Shown here: positions 40,165 through 51,419 of the stretch, one piece after another
Layout: each line of letters starts with the position of its first letter
Numbering within the stretch: position 1 is the first letter of the stretch
Notes under the pieces: model-generated
Told to the model about the DNA's origin: nothing
The model's input: only the letters and a program-made list of their open reading frames with translations
Databases searched by the model: none
Source: Anthonomus grandis grandis
Taxonomy: Eukaryota; Arthropoda; Insecta; Coleoptera; Curculionidae
Reading direction: 5' to 3'
DNA length: 64,000 nt
Assembly (NCBI RefSeq): GCF_022605725.1
Contig: NC_065563.1
Coordinates: 8,210,518-8,274,517, forward strand
Position numbers and translations under genes: made by a program

Positions 40165-40640
40165 AGGTTTCTATAAATGCAGTGTTGATTTTTATTTTAA
40201 AAGTTATTCTGAATTGTTCTCAAGTTTCATTGAAAAAAATTGGAAAATCTGTGCATTGGAATCTTTTTTATCCAAGTTTTTGAAAATCATGTCTAAGAGT
40301 AAAGGAAGTTTCAGGTAACTTGGGTCGTAATTCTACTTTTAGTGCTCAGATCAACTTTATTATAGTTTTAAAAGTTGCTATGGAGTGTTCTTTAGCTTTC
40401 AATGAAAAAAATCGTAAAAATCAATGCACTAGAAGGTTTTTTTATCCAAGTTTTTTAAGACCATGTCTAAGACCAAAGGCAGTTTCATGCTACTCGGGTC
40501 ATAACTCCACTTCTAGTACTCAGATCAATTTGATTTTTGTTTTAAAGGTTTTTTTCAAACGTTACCTTTTATTTAAAAAAATCACGAAAATCCATGCATT
40601 AGAAGTTTATTTATTCAGGTTTTTGAAAATTATGTCCAAG
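40165..40640 (+). repeat. Tandem repeat, about 170-bp unit, three copies
   Basis: The phrase TCCAAGTTTTTGAAAATCAT, followed by GTCTAAGAG, recurs with changes at about 40271, 40446 and 40615, i.e. spacings of about 175 and 169 bp. Other shared phrases are GGGTCATAA[C/T]TC[C/T]AC and CTCAGATCAA. It is satellite-like and lies between the two host genes. Confidence 0.75.
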
Positions 40641-40738
40641 AGGGCGTTACTCTGCTAAGAGTTTCTCTTTTCTCGTCATCTATATTTTTCAAAACGGTTT
40701 TACCGTAATAACAAATAAATAAATATCGAAAATAACAC

Positions 40739-40744
40739 TTTATT
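40739..40744 (-). terminator. AKR polyadenylation signal
   Basis: AATAAA on the minus strand, about 115 bp after the stop codon at 40860-40862. Confidence 0.6.
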
Positions 40745-40859
40745 TTTTTAAAAACTGCATGTAACAAATACATTAAAATTTAAACGCGTTTGCATAAAAC
40801 AAACTTTTAACACCATGAAAATCACCGAATTACTTTCGGCGATTGTAAATGGTCAGTTT

Positions 40860-40905
40860 TTACCATTCGTCATGACTGAAGGGATGGTCTTTGTGTTCGT
40901 ATGCA
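40860..40905 (-). CDS. AKR exon 6: 46-nt terminal exon
   Basis: After acceptor TTTTTTTAG it encodes AYEHKDHPFSHDEW and a TAA stop. The HKDHPF phrase corresponds to the HKDYPF tail conserved in AKR1 enzymes, which supports this tiny exon although it is only 46 nt long. Confidence 0.88.
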
Positions 40906-43900
40906 CTAAAAAAAATAACGTTTAATAAACATAAAAATGTTAATAACAACCTTAAAGCTTACTCGGCATATGGACAGATCCTTCCGTTGCAATCGAAGGT
41001 GTCCAAGTGGGCCATATCGTCGGCGGAAAGTTCAAAGTCCCAAATGTCGAAGTTCTCTTGGATTCTGGACTTGGTGACCGATTTCGGAATGACGATTAAA
41101 CCTCTTTGGATACCGTACCTGGAAAAAATATAAAACATGTTGTAAAAGTAGTAAATTAGCGTTTGTTTTATTGTGTCTTAGACAAATGTTTTCTTAATGC
41201 TGACCTGATGACAACTTGAGCGGGGGTTTTTCCGTATTTCTTGGCGATCGCTTGAAGTTTGGGATCCTCGAGCAGTTGTGGGTCGTCCGGTTTGGCCCAT
41301 GGCCTGTCTGGGGATCCCAAGGGACTGTACGCGGTAACCACGATACCTTTGGACTGGCAGAACTCAATAAGTTTCTTCTGGTTGAGGTATGGGTGGACTT
41401 CGATCTAAAAAAAAAATCCGTAAAAAATTAGTAAATTTTTTCAACACTACATAAAACCAAATGCATACGTAAGTACAAGGTGTCCCATTTTGTGTACTTT
41501 TGCGGGATATCTCCGTTATGTTTAAAAACCTTAAAAAAGTCAAATAAATATGGGTGTAAATTACGTAAAAACGCATTAATAAAATGATCTAATAACTAAA
41601 TATTCTTCGATATTTCAGGCTACGAATAAGATATCGAGATACGGTTTTCACTGGTCTATTTAGCTATCGTTTGTGCTCTAGCGGCATTCCTAAACACTAG
41701 ACATATCAGAGATAAGACAGATTTGTTGGAGCAATAAATATTTTTTCCAACGAGACCAAATTTGTTAAAATTCGTTCAGTCGTTTAGGAGTTACAGCTGT
41801 TTATTTAAAAAACCTTGAATTACCCCCAACCACTTTATTTTAATAGATACCTTACAAAGTGTTCAACAAAAATTACTCGAGTAAAGCTGAACTTTAAAAA
41901 GCATATATTTTTACGTAACATTTACTGGGTAGATTTCAGTAAAAAATCACTTAAAAAGTTTAAGATGGCGGTTACGCCCCCTGGACCGACTATCTTGGAA
42001 ATCTACAAATATTTTCCACAGTATTCTTTTGGCCACTTCAGTCATAAAATTTTTTACCGGAAGTCTCTACGACGAATAGTTTCCAAGATACAGCACTTTG
42101 CATTCTTATCTGGCCACCCTGTACATGCCACCGAACGTGACACATTTAACTTAAGCTATGGACCAAATTAGGTTGACCAAACAAGTCAAAGGAGATAAAT
42201 TCCATTATCAAACAATACAACCTTAGAGATGCTATTTTGAACCTGTCACGCGCATGGAATAAACTGGAACCAGTAGAAATATTGGAAAAATTTTTGGAAT
42301 TGCAGAGCGGTGACGATCGAGAAGACAACATCTTGACTAAAAATTGTCAGGTCTGAATAGCATAGTAGAGGTTAACATTAATTTGTTAGTAGAAATTAAT
42401 TCAGGGCAAGGATTTAAACGTGCGGATATCGAAGAATGGAATAATTATTACTTCAAAAACTTTAACAATAATTTGTGATAATTCAGAGAGCAAAGAAGAT
42501 CAAAATCCAGGCCTAACTCAGGTTAGGGATAAAATCACTCATGCAGAGGCAGTTCTTGCTTTTTATGTGTTTCGTCCGGGCTAGCATTATATGGCTCTTG
42601 CCGGTCTTTTGAGGTCATACTATCGAGATTTGGCGCCATCTTTTTATCGTTTTGGGTCGCATCTAAGCGATTGGATTTTTGACTGCTCGGAATATAGGAA
42701 TCGACTGAACGGGATAAGGTCTGGGTGTGATGTTATTGGAAGTGAGCCTACAGAGCAGGCAACGCCCCCTCAGTATGCGGAACAGTTGGCTGATGAGAAA
42801 CGGTCGGACGGAGCTGTGAACGTTACTGGTCTTTTAGGATTGTTTATGGTTATTTGGCGTATGATTTGGGTTTTATGTGGGATTTGTGTTTGGAGTGTTT
42901 AGTAAGGAATGTGACAATAAAAAATGAAGTCTATGATTTTAGAAACGAAAAATGGAACAACTTTTTAGAGGAATTAAATAATGATGATGAATATCACAAA
43001 AATTTTTGGTGAGTCTTAAAGATACTGAGTGGAAAAACCAAAACAGATTTTCCGCCCATACAAATAGAAGATGGAAGTCTGGTGTACTCGGACTTAGAAA
43101 AATAATAGAAAAAGTCGAGGCATTCAACAAAGCACTAGAAAAACAATTCAACATTAACGAAGGACCTGAAAATCCAACACTAGAAGAAGAAATCAATAAT
43201 ACATATAAAATAATGGAAGAAACACTACCACAAACTATAAGAAGCCCCAAAAAAATTAAACTGCACGAAATAAGAGACCTTATAGCACTACAACTGAACA
43301 GAAAAGCACCAGGTTACGACAACATAAATAACAAGATGCTAAAAAACTACCTGATAACATACTAATCGATCTATTAACAATATATAACCAATGTCTTAAC
43401 CTGTGCCATTTTCCTCAGAGGAAAACCATCAATTGGGAAAATCTTTGAAAAAGCGGTACTCAACAGACTGAGAGAGGAAACAGAATACTTAAAGATAATC
43501 CCCAAAGAACAACATGGATTTGTGCAGGGTCACTCAACAGAAATGCAGCGGGCGAGAATTCAACAAAGCTTGGTCGATTCATTTAACGCAAGATACTCAA
43601 CCGCTATGAGAAAGCTTTCGATCGGCATGGCGGATTGATACACAAAATGTTAAAATTCGGTATATCTGCCGGCATGGTAAAATTAATTCAGAGTTTTCTA
43701 AGAGGAAGAACTTTCACAGCTAATATTAATAGCTAATTCCCTATAGGGAAGTAAAAGCGGGAGTGCCTCAGGGCTTCCCCGCTATCTCCAACCCTTTCCA
43801 ATATTTACCAGGCGGATATACCGAAGAATGAGCACTATTCACAATTGGCGTTATTCGCCGACGACACCTGCGTTTTCGCCAGCTGCAAATACTTGGACCA

Positions 43901-46900
43901 GTTGAATGCTTACATACAAAGCCACATAGAAAAACTTTGCTTATAGGCGCAAAAATGAAAGATAAAGATCAATGAAAACAAGACTGAAGCAATATTAATC
44001 ACAAAAAGAAAGATCGCGAAATTCCAAATCTGGTGGTATTGGGCACGGAAGTCCCCTGGAAGAGCGATATCTGCTACCTAGGGGTTTTCTTCGATATTAA
44101 AAACAACTTCAGCTATCACATAAAAAGGCAACTTAACCAGTGCAATGGCCTGATCCAGGGACTTTACTCCTTTTTGAGTCGAAAAAGCAAAATGCTTGTG
44201 TAGGTACAAACAAACTATTAGACCTAAACTCCTCTATGGCTCATGCGTGCTAACCAACATTACAAAATCGAATCTCATAAAATTAGAGCGTTTTCAGAGC
44301 AAAACTTTAAGAATAATTACCAACTCTCCCATATACGCAAGAAATATTGATATAAGAGAGGACTGCCGCATCGAGACCATAGAGGAGTTTATAAAAATGA
44401 AACACATCAAATTTAAAGAACGGGTAAGGTCCCTCGAGAATGAAGAATTAAAAACAATCTTATTAAAATGGAGAGAAAATCGTCCATGGAGAGGCGTTTT
44501 CTCTTAAACAATACTCAAAAGCAAACACCCAAACAAGCACAAGTTGTCCTTTCTCAGGCTTTTGCACACTCGACCTCATTCACTAATTCTAAATCAAAAC
44601 CAAAAATGTCATTTGACGGTCCAAACATAAACGACACCGGCTAAATGCTATGTTTACTCCGCCGCCTGGTCCAAGGTAACGGATCAACAGCTTTCGCTTT
44701 GGGGGGCGTGGTCTCCGCACAGGCAAGCGACCAATCCCAGAGCAATCCTACCTTATAAAATATAACCCACCTTTTCGCGTCCCGACAGTTGATTCTCATG
44801 CTCCGATCCTTATAAACCAAAGCACTCCGGCATCGGAGTGCTTGTTGCATAACCAAATAAATAAAAGATAGGCGCCTAAATCTCAACAAACAGCAAGTCA
44901 GAAGACCGGCAAGAGCCATGTAGCTAGCCCGGACACAAAAACAGTGCTAAGATGATGATGAGTAAGGACTGTGGGATTTGGGTTTAGAAGATACTAAGAA
45001 AAAAAGAAATGGATCCTGTTAGGACTTAGACCTCGAGTCCTAGAAGAAACTTGATTGTCGGTTTTGATTTTAGTTTTTCTAATTTTGCCATCAAGTTGTC
45101 AATTTTTTCTTCTAACATCCCATCAGGCAAACTTTAAGAGGTTTGTATTCTTGATAGTCAAGTCTGGGCGTTTCATATGAGATCCTGAGGGGCCACCGTA
45201 GGCTCCGCCCTCCTTGTGATAGAGTCCGTGTAGGTCGTTTTTTTCAAGGTATCCGCGAATCTGTTTTTCTTTTGTTAGTTTCTGTTTTTTAAGAATGGGT
45301 TTTTTGGGCAGCGCCAAAAACTCGCCGGATGGTCGCCACCGCAATTACAACAGTTCGCAGGAGCTGCTCTGTTTTTATCACAGTTTGAGTAAAAGTGATC
45401 GCCCTTGCATTTATGGCAACGCGGCTTTGCGTTGCAATTGCTCATGACGTGTCCATACTCTTGGCATCGATGGCACTGCCCAATTTGCGTCATATTTTCG
45501 ATAGTGTGGGTCCTTAAACGCTCGACACACGGACCCTAATGTTCAAAAGGTTTTCTATCTTGAATATACCCTCCTAATCTCTTGGGACGAGAAATCTGAT
45601 GAGGTCCGTAGGCCTTCTGCGGCCTGGGCCGGTTTTAAACCAACCCATTTCCTCAGGCTCAAACCCCACCATTCTAAGCTGCTCCTCAACTTCTTCCAAC
45701 TTAAAGTACTCTCAGGATATCATTTAATTTTCTGTCCTTAAGGAAGAAGGAATGGAATTCCATTGCCCTTTCCTTGAGGAGTCTTGTAAGTTCTCTATGA
45801 TCTTTGGATGTTTTGTGGAAAAGCACTAATCCCAATCTATCCTTTTGTACTTTTGTGATATTTGCAAAATAATTTAAATTTTGTAGCATAGTATGACGTG
45901 TCTCTTAGCACTACCTTTGGGATTTTAGATATATTGGAATCGACGCTTTTCTCTTTTCCCACTAAGGAGAAGTTATTTAGGGGCATGTATAATGGGTTTT
46001 TAGGATTTTGGATGGGATTTACAGTTGGGTTTGAATCTGACGATGTTGAGGGGGCAGGCACCCTGTTTGGTGTTTTAACAGGGTGAGCCAGTTCAGACGC
46101 CAGCATCGTCAGATGCTTTTCGAGTTTGGCATTTTTATTACTTAGGGCGTCGTTATAGTTCAACACCTCCTCGAGTTTTCTATTCGGGTCAGTGATCTGC
46201 TTCTTGAAAGAATGGTTTTCAGAGGTCATCGAGTGTATCTTGTACTCTGGGGATTTAATTCTCTCTTTTATAAAAGGTAAGAAAGATCTCTTTCTTGAAT
46301 CTCTTCATCGAGCTTCCTTTTCCGTTCCTCACTGAGCCTTAATTCCGCACTCTGAGGTGGCGCTTTGCCAGCTCCCATGTCGGGGTTTTTAGCTGTTTGG
46401 AAAGTCTAAGATCAAGACGGGATTGTGATGAGGGTTTTTTGAATTTTGAGGAGTCATCCGAAGTCTTACCCCGCTCTCTCTCTTGTCTACTTTTTGTTTT
46501 GTCGCTATCTTTTGTTGCAGAGGCAGTTCGTGGATTTAACAGAGGTCTGGAATGGACAGAACAAAACACTGCTAACTTCGAGGATGTTCAGGTTCTACAC
46601 AAATTACCTGAATCGACAACTATTCTTTTAAACAAACGTTTTCGTAAAAAAAAAATTGGATAACTGTTTCTTGGGTTTTAACCAAGATTAACTATGCATG
46701 TATAAATCTAAATACCTACGTTAATACTATCTGACTTTCATAATATAGATAAGTATTAAGTTCAAGTTCCATTAAAAAAAGTGCATTATGTTTTTTCTTT
46801 ATCCAATAGTATGAACTCCTCGAAAGCATGAACACAGTCATCTCTAACTAGTTCCCGTTATCGAGACTCTAATGTAAAATTTTTCTAAGGCATTAAAATG

Positions 46901-49900
46901 ATCATTTTACACCCTTGTTACATAAAAATATCAATTTTAACATACTTGGTTCGTTGCGGGTGGAATAGTGGCGGCCGCCAAAACTCTTTCCAACTGTTTC
47001 TTGTTAAAGTTGGAAACGCCGATGGACTTGGTGAGACCTTTCTTCACCAGTTCCTCCATGGCTTTCCACGTGTCCACGTAGTCTACATCGCTGAAAGCGG
47101 TGGTGCCGTCTGGGTTAACGGGGAACAGGGCGTCGTCCTCTTTGAGGGCCATCGGCCAGTGAATTAGGTACAAGTCCAAGTACTCCAGACCCAAATTTTT
47201 AAGGGTTGTCCTGATGGCGGGCTCGACTAAGTCCGGTCGGTGCATGGTATTCCACAATTTGCTGAAAAATTCAAACCGTTTAAATGACTTGCAATTTTTG
47301 AGCATAGAAGCCTTTAAGGCGATGAATGTCTGTATACTTTTTGTAGCACATCAGTATATATGAGTTATTTATGAGAGAATAATTTATAAAACCTGGTTAA
47401 AAAACTCATCCTGTTCCTTCCCCAGTCAGTCTTAAACCAGACCTAACTATTCTGGATAAATTGTTCAAAGAATTTCTTCTATTACCTGGTTATGTAAAGT
47501 TCTTCCCTTTTAACGGTTCCGTCGGCCAGTTTGGCCTTGAGAGCCTCTCCCACTTCCGGTTCATTTTCGTAGATGTGAGCGCAGTCGATGTGACGGTACC
47601 CAATGTCGATAGCGTCTTTGACTGCTTGGGTCACTTGACCAGGTTTGGACTGCGAAAAAAATATATTATATTACACTCTAAAATGAGGTAAATTAAAGGT
47701 ACATTAATTCAAAAGTAATGGAACTAAGTCAAAAGTATACTATAATTAAAAGGATCTATATCACAGTGTATATTTAAAATTATTAAGGGCCTTTCAAATG
47801 GATTATTGCAAACATAGTCCGTAGCGTAAAATTGTTTATAAAAAAATTCAAAAGATCTTAGTCTACACTGTGAAATATTGAAGTTTATTTTACTTAAAGT
47901 TCAGGAAAATCGTCTGTTATAGTCTTGTTAAAATGACTTTTTTATCTATGTTTGCAGTTGGAATTCCCATCTTGTAACCACAATACCTAGGAAACTCAAT
48001 AAAAACTTTATCAATGGAATTAATATAATATGGATCAATATATTAGAGACCAGAACATCGTGCCATCTCGAGCTACAATTTCTTGATGTAAAACTAAAAC
48101 GTGTCATCCAATAAAAGTGATGCCAAGGTCTTCAATTTGATTTTTGCAGTTTTGGTCAACATAATTCATGAGATAGTTTGAGATGTATTTTTTTTACCTT
48201 TAAAAAAAATAGTTTAGTGTTGGGTTTCATACTTTTAGTTTGCGTTTTTACCACTAAAATGACATTTTATTAAATGTGATCTTTTACATTGCCTAACACT
48301 ATTTTAGTTAGTTAGGATTTGACTTGTTAAAACGTGTTCTAGATATGTATTATTACCTATAAACTTGTTGTTTTGAATTATAATATCAGATAAGCGATGC
48401 AGTACTGAAAGCTTTAACTGCTAAAACCTAATTCTTAATCCCTTCGTATCATGGAAATATGCTGTTAATGGGGTGCTATTGTATGCACTTTCAGATTTTA
48501 CATTATGAGGGTGGTTATTTGGTCCTTTTATGATTTTGTGAGTCCCATTATTTGTCGAATAACCAGATCTGGCTCAGCAAAATCTCTCTTAGTTTTAAGC
48601 TCTCTGCGTACTTCTCTCAGTGGTTTTTGTCAAAGTAATGTTAGATCTACATTAATCCTGATATTATCATCATTTAAAGATCTTTAACGTTTCAAGCACT
48701 CACCAACAAACCTCTTATCTGAGAAAATCAGCTTCAGTAGCCTAGTGCAACTTTATCTGACATATTGATTTGAAATCAGTTGCATTAATAGACATTTTTT
48801 GCAAAGTAGCGGTTATCATGGTTTATGCACTCTTTGATATCTCTGCATTGTGATGCAGTCACATTAAACTCATTAATGTTATTGGATCTTGTAACACAAT
48901 CCTGAATTTCACCCAAGACATCAATTGTGTTGTCTGCCTCTATTTTATTAGTAGTTGTATCGCCATCATCTATCAGTGGAGTGGAATGTCAGCATACAGC
49001 TGTCACAAGATACTTTTCTTATCTTCTATAATATCAGTAGAACAAATTGATGCCATTTCTAATTTCATTTTTATATCTAATTGCAAATTTTATGAAAATA
49101 ACCCACCAAAACAAATGAAATCTTTTCGCAGAGAATGACCCAGCGAAATCCAAATGTAGAATGAGTGAATAGAAATCATTAACCTATTGTTCCTTTTTTA
49201 CAATAGGCTATGATAATGCAGCTTATATTTATAACAATTGATTTTTTTTTTCAATTGGCCTTTAACTAATATTCCAAGGGAAACTGACCTGACTCAAATA
49301 ATTTTCAGATCCTAATGTAAATGGAAAATTTTGCTATCCATACCTCTCTTGACATTAAAAACTTTAGTAAAAACAGTAAATATTTGTATATGTTTTCAGT
49401 TTTGTATATCTGAGGTCTTGCTATACAAAACAATTGAAGTTGGTTGAAGGGAAGGAGTATTAGTAGTTCGACCCTATCTACAGTCAAAATAACAGGAATT
49501 GAATATTTCAGGCTAAGTAGTTATTGATGACCCTGAATTTTTCTTATTGGATATACCCTGTATATTATTGTACAAAAAGGAACATATAAGAGTATTGAAT
49601 TTCATTTCCTCATTTCCCTTTTAAGAAACTGCTGATTAGGAAATTATAATCTTTCTTCAGCAAAAGCGTTAATAAACAGTTTTTGATGCTCCCAGTCTTT
49701 TAAACACTGTCGTATCGAGATATTCGATAATTAAAAGTTTACTCGTTGCTTGTATCAAAACAGTTGTTTTATTTAATGCCCTTTTCCTATTATAAAACTT
49801 AATAATTCAAATATTTGAACATACACATCAATTTTTTTTCATAATTATCATCGATCATAAAAAATTTATTATGAGTGTAAATGTTATCTCATAATGTAGT

Positions 49901-50687
49901 GAAGTAATAAGAGATTAATATTATCATTATTACAATACACAGAATATGTGTAAGATAACCAAACATGCAGCAATATATCAGAAAGGTTAAAAAAACCACA
50001 AATAATCTGCTAATTTTAGCTAACTAATATGTAGTAAAAATGTTTGCCTAAAACCAAATTGCATAATTTAATCGGCTCTAAGGTCAAGGTTTTAATAAAC
50101 AAAAGAAGATATAAGGAAACTTTCTTTTTGAATGCCTAATTTGACATGTTTTTCAACAAAATCCTGCTAAATACTTTACACATGCCTATCTATTACAAAA
50201 TTTCACTATTTTAACCCACTTGTTGCTATAATGGCAAAACAAGAGTTAACAATAGAGGGGCTGAGTGACCACTCTCTCCACAGGTCAAACATATATTTAG
50301 TCCAAAATGACCCCCCAGTACTAATTTAAAGTCATATATAGTAAAATCCTTTTAATATGATCTGCTAAAGTGATCTTTTGAGGCAATTTTATTAATACAA
50401 GGCATCTTAGAACCTAAGGGACAAAACTAACTAACCTACTAATTTAAAGCCATATAATTATAGTAAAATCCTTTTAACATCAGCAGCCAAAGTGATCTTT
50501 TGGGGCAATTATATTAACACAATGCCTCTTAAAATCTAAGGGACAAAAGTGAGGTTATAACAGTAGCCTATAAATCCCTAAAAAAGCCGGTAATAAAACG
50601 TGATTTTCTTACCTTCCAAGTGCCCAACCCAAAAATAGGAAACTCCTGGCCGTTATTGAACTTGATCTTCGGAACTTTTCCTGCCAT
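40860..50687 (-). CDS. Aldo-keto reductase (AKR1/aldose reductase type), complete, six exons
   Basis: Exons in order: 50687-50613, 47649-47486, 47261-46946, 41404-41205, 41118-40963 and 40905-40860; joined length is 957 nt, 318 residues, the normal family size. All junctions have GT donors and AG acceptors with matching phases. AKR enzymes are cytosolic TIM barrels that reduce aldehydes and ketones with NADPH. The start PKIKFNNGQEFPIFGLGTWK and the catalytic tetrad are present: Asp47 and Tyr52 (GYRHIDCAHIYENEPEVGEA), Lys81 (SKLWNT), His114 (LYLIHWP). The cofactor loop reads GLIVIPKSVTKSRIQENF. The C-terminus is EHKDHPFSHDEW. The introns hold most of the local transposons. Confidence 0.95.
40963..41118 (-). 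CDS. AKR exon 5
   Basis: YGIQRGLIVIPKSVTKSRIQ to NGRICPYA plus two bases, donor GTAAGC at 40962-40957. If this donor is not used the frame continues one Glu codon and stops (GAG TAA) at 40959, giving a 304-residue product without the conserved tail. Confidence 0.93.
41205..41404 (-). CDS. AKR exon 4
   Basis: IEVHPYLNQKKLIEFCQSKG, VVTAYSPLGSPDRPWAKPDD, ending AQVVI and two bases; acceptor TTTTAG, donor GTCAGC. The YSPLGSP stretch is the family's cofactor-side loop. Confidence 0.95.
41475..42125. repeat. Dispersed repeat with GTGTCCC/ACCCTGTAC ends
   Basis: Begins CAAGGTGTCCCATTTTGTG and ends TGGCCACCCTGTACATG, which look like short imperfect inverted ends. It has no coding content. Repeats with such ends and interior phrases (ATATCTCCGTTATG, TTTAGGAGTTACAGCTG) are common in insect genomes. 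Confidence 0.5.
42165..42476 (+). pseudogene. Pogo/Tigger-type transposase remnant
   Basis: Shifted-frame reading gives RDAILNLSRAWNKLEPVEIL and EKF, then GFKRADIEEWNNYYFKN. This resembles the C-terminal part of pogo/jerky transposases (an xDAxYxLxxAWNxLxPxTI phrase). Stops and frameshifts are frequent, so only the general class is offered. Confidence 0.45.
42560..42905 (-). other. Jockey-like 3' untranslated end, minus strand
   Basis: The reverse strand contains AGACCGGCAAGAGCCAT and GCTAGCCCGGAC, matching the 3' end of the plus-strand copy at 44895-44945. The plus-strand frame starting MALAGLL is therefore not a gene. Confidence 0.6.
42910..44507 (+). pseudogene. Jockey-like ORF2 (reverse transcriptase), broken
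   Basis: Linker part: RNRFSAHTNRR-like NQNRFSAHTNRRWKSGVLG; then LIALQLNRKAPGYDNINNKM, IGKIFEKAVLNRLREE, KEQHGFVQGHSTEMQRARIQ, GVPQGFPAIS, LALFADDTCVFASCK (catalytic Asp pair), WKIKINENKTEAILI, YLGVFFDIKNNFSYHIK, TIRPKLLYGSCVLTNITKSN and NRPWRGVFS ending at 44507. Several frameshifts and stops. The C-terminal block is the usual Jockey thumb and tail. The endonuclease domain is missing, so the copy is 5' truncated. Confidence 0.85.
44508..44945 (+). other. Jockey-like 3' untranslated region, plus strand
   Basis: Ends GACCGGCAAGAGCCATGTAG, CTAGCCCGGAC and a degenerate GATGATGATGAGTAA tail. It includes a hairpin, AGCACTCCGGCATCGGAGTG at about 44820-44839. Confidence 0.65.
44960..46660 (-). pseudogene. 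Jockey-like ORF1 with three zinc knuckles
   Basis: The minus strand holds a Ser/Lys-rich start (about 46600-46339), a coiled-coil stretch (ATG 46229; EEVLNYNDALSNKNAKLEKH), then PKVVLRDTSYYATK, the KERAMEFHSFFLKDRKLN stretch typical of Jockey ORF1 RNA-binding domains, and CHRCQEYGHVMSNC, CHKCKGDHFYSNC and CCNCGGDHPASFWRC. Frameshifts occur near 45880 and 45700. ORF1 coats the element RNA. Confidence 0.8.
46946..47261 (-). CDS. AKR exon 3: catalytic Lys and His
   Basis: Starts by completing Ser80, then KLWNTMHRPDLVEPA, YLDLYLIHWPMALKE, GVSNFNKKQLERVL and PPATNQ; donor GTATGT. The intron before it is 224 bp, the intron after it 5.5 kb. Confidence 0.95.
47486..47649 (-). CDS. AKR exon 2: catalytic Asp and Tyr
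   Basis: Starts SKPGQVTQAVKDAIDIGYRH after acceptor GCAG and ends EELYIT plus two bases of the next codon; donor GTAATA. Carries Asp47 and Tyr52. Confidence 0.95.
47650..50612 (-). other. AKR intron 1
   Basis: 2.96 kb. The part at about 48480-49060 has a base composition and codon-like pattern on the minus strand (for example EKFAEPDLVIRQIMGLTKS near 48520-48580) that suggests an old coding remnant, but I cannot name it. A direct repeat is at 50319-50550. No other feature. Confidence 0.5.
50319..50550 (+). repeat. Direct repeat, two copies of about 115 bp
   Basis: ACTAATTTAAAG[T/C]CATATA, TAGTAAAATCCTTTTAA, AAAGTGATCTTTTG[A/G]GGCAA and AAGGGACAAAA occur in the same order in 50319-50430 and 50437-50550. 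The second copy abuts the first. Confidence 0.8.
50613..50687 (-). CDS. AKR exon 1
   Basis: ATG at 50687-50685; 25 codons ending GLGTWK in phase 0 with donor GTAAGA. ATG context is AAA-ATG-G, good for an animal start. Confidence 0.93.
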
Positions 50688-50770
50688 TTTTCGTACCGCT
50701 AATCTAGTTATGCCCAGAACCATTAAACGCCGAAAGCGAAATGTGCGCGTATCCGCCGCCTATAACTGAA

Positions 50771-50776
50771 TTTATA
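50771..50776 (-). promoter_or_regulatory. AKR TATA box
   Basis: TATAAA on the minus strand, 84 bp before the ATG at 50687. Transcription would start about 30 bp downstream, leaving a 5' leader of roughly 55 bp. The nearby stretch is more GC-rich than the surroundings. Confidence 0.6.
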
Positions 50777-50884
50777 CGGTCGAGACCTTGAATAGATTTT
50801 TGCCTGGACCGGAGTAGGATTTTATTTATCGCCGTAAATTGCTCAATCACTATTTTCACTCAAATCTATTTTCGATTTATCTTC

Positions 50885-51419
50885 CTTTCACACAAAAATT
50901 GTTAGGCTCTTTGATGCTTCCTTCCCAATGATTAAAATCAAACCGAAATCCAAACCTATAAAATCTTGGTTCACGAGGGGTTTGAAAGTATCTTCAAGAA
51001 ATCTGAGATCTCTTCACACAATAAGAAAGTTCACTGACTCTCCAGTTTTTCATAACTATTTCAATTCTTACCGAGCCTTGTATCGTCGTCTGATAAGAAT
51101 CGCTAAGCAAACTTACTACTCCAACCGTTTAAGTGGTTCATCTAACAAATATAAGGAGAGTTGGAAAATTATTAATGATATTCGTCACAATTGTGGTAAG
51201 CAGTCAAGACAATGCCCTGAAGTCTCTCCCAATGATTTTAACAATTTTTTTTCTAATATTGCTCTACAACTTCAGCAAAATTTGAACCCTTCTGTGGATC
51301 CTCTTTCCTTTATGCCAGCCATTCATGTTCCAAATTCCTTCTTCTTTATACCTACAAACCTAAACGAACTCAAGGATATTCTGTATACTGAAAAAAATAA
51401 AAATTCAACTGGCATTTAA
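50885..51419 (+). pseudogene. Non-LTR ORF2 fragment between endonuclease and RT
   Basis: Reads LFDASFPMIKIKPKSKP, KSWFTRGLKVSSRNLRSLH, YYSNRLSGSSNKYKESWKII and SPNDFNNFFSNIALQLQQ, the linker just before the RT domain in CR1/Jockey-group ORF2. It has no upstream endonuclease or downstream RT, so both ends are truncated. It begins about 200 bp upstream of the AKR start. Confidence 0.7.

Larger units (their letters stand above)
41405..46945 (-). other. AKR intron 3, 5.5 kb of elements
   Basis: Holds a dispersed repeat (about 41475-42125), a pogo-type remnant, and Jockey pieces in both orientations (42560-46660), described separately. The last 280 bp before exon 3 show nothing recognisable. Confidence 0.85.

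Noticed and set aside
40959..40961. TAA at 40959 as the normal end of the AKR gene
   Set aside because: A GTAAGC donor overlaps it and a downstream exon restores the conserved C-terminal tail and the usual 318-residue length; kept only as a possible alternative end.
42591..42902. Plus-strand open frame beginning MALAGLL
   Set aside because: The same start appears on the minus strand at 44919. Both come from the inverted 3' untranslated ends of Jockey copies, so neither is a protein.
46898..47167. Plus-strand open frame over AKR exon 3
   Set aside because: Antisense shadow of a conserved coding exon.
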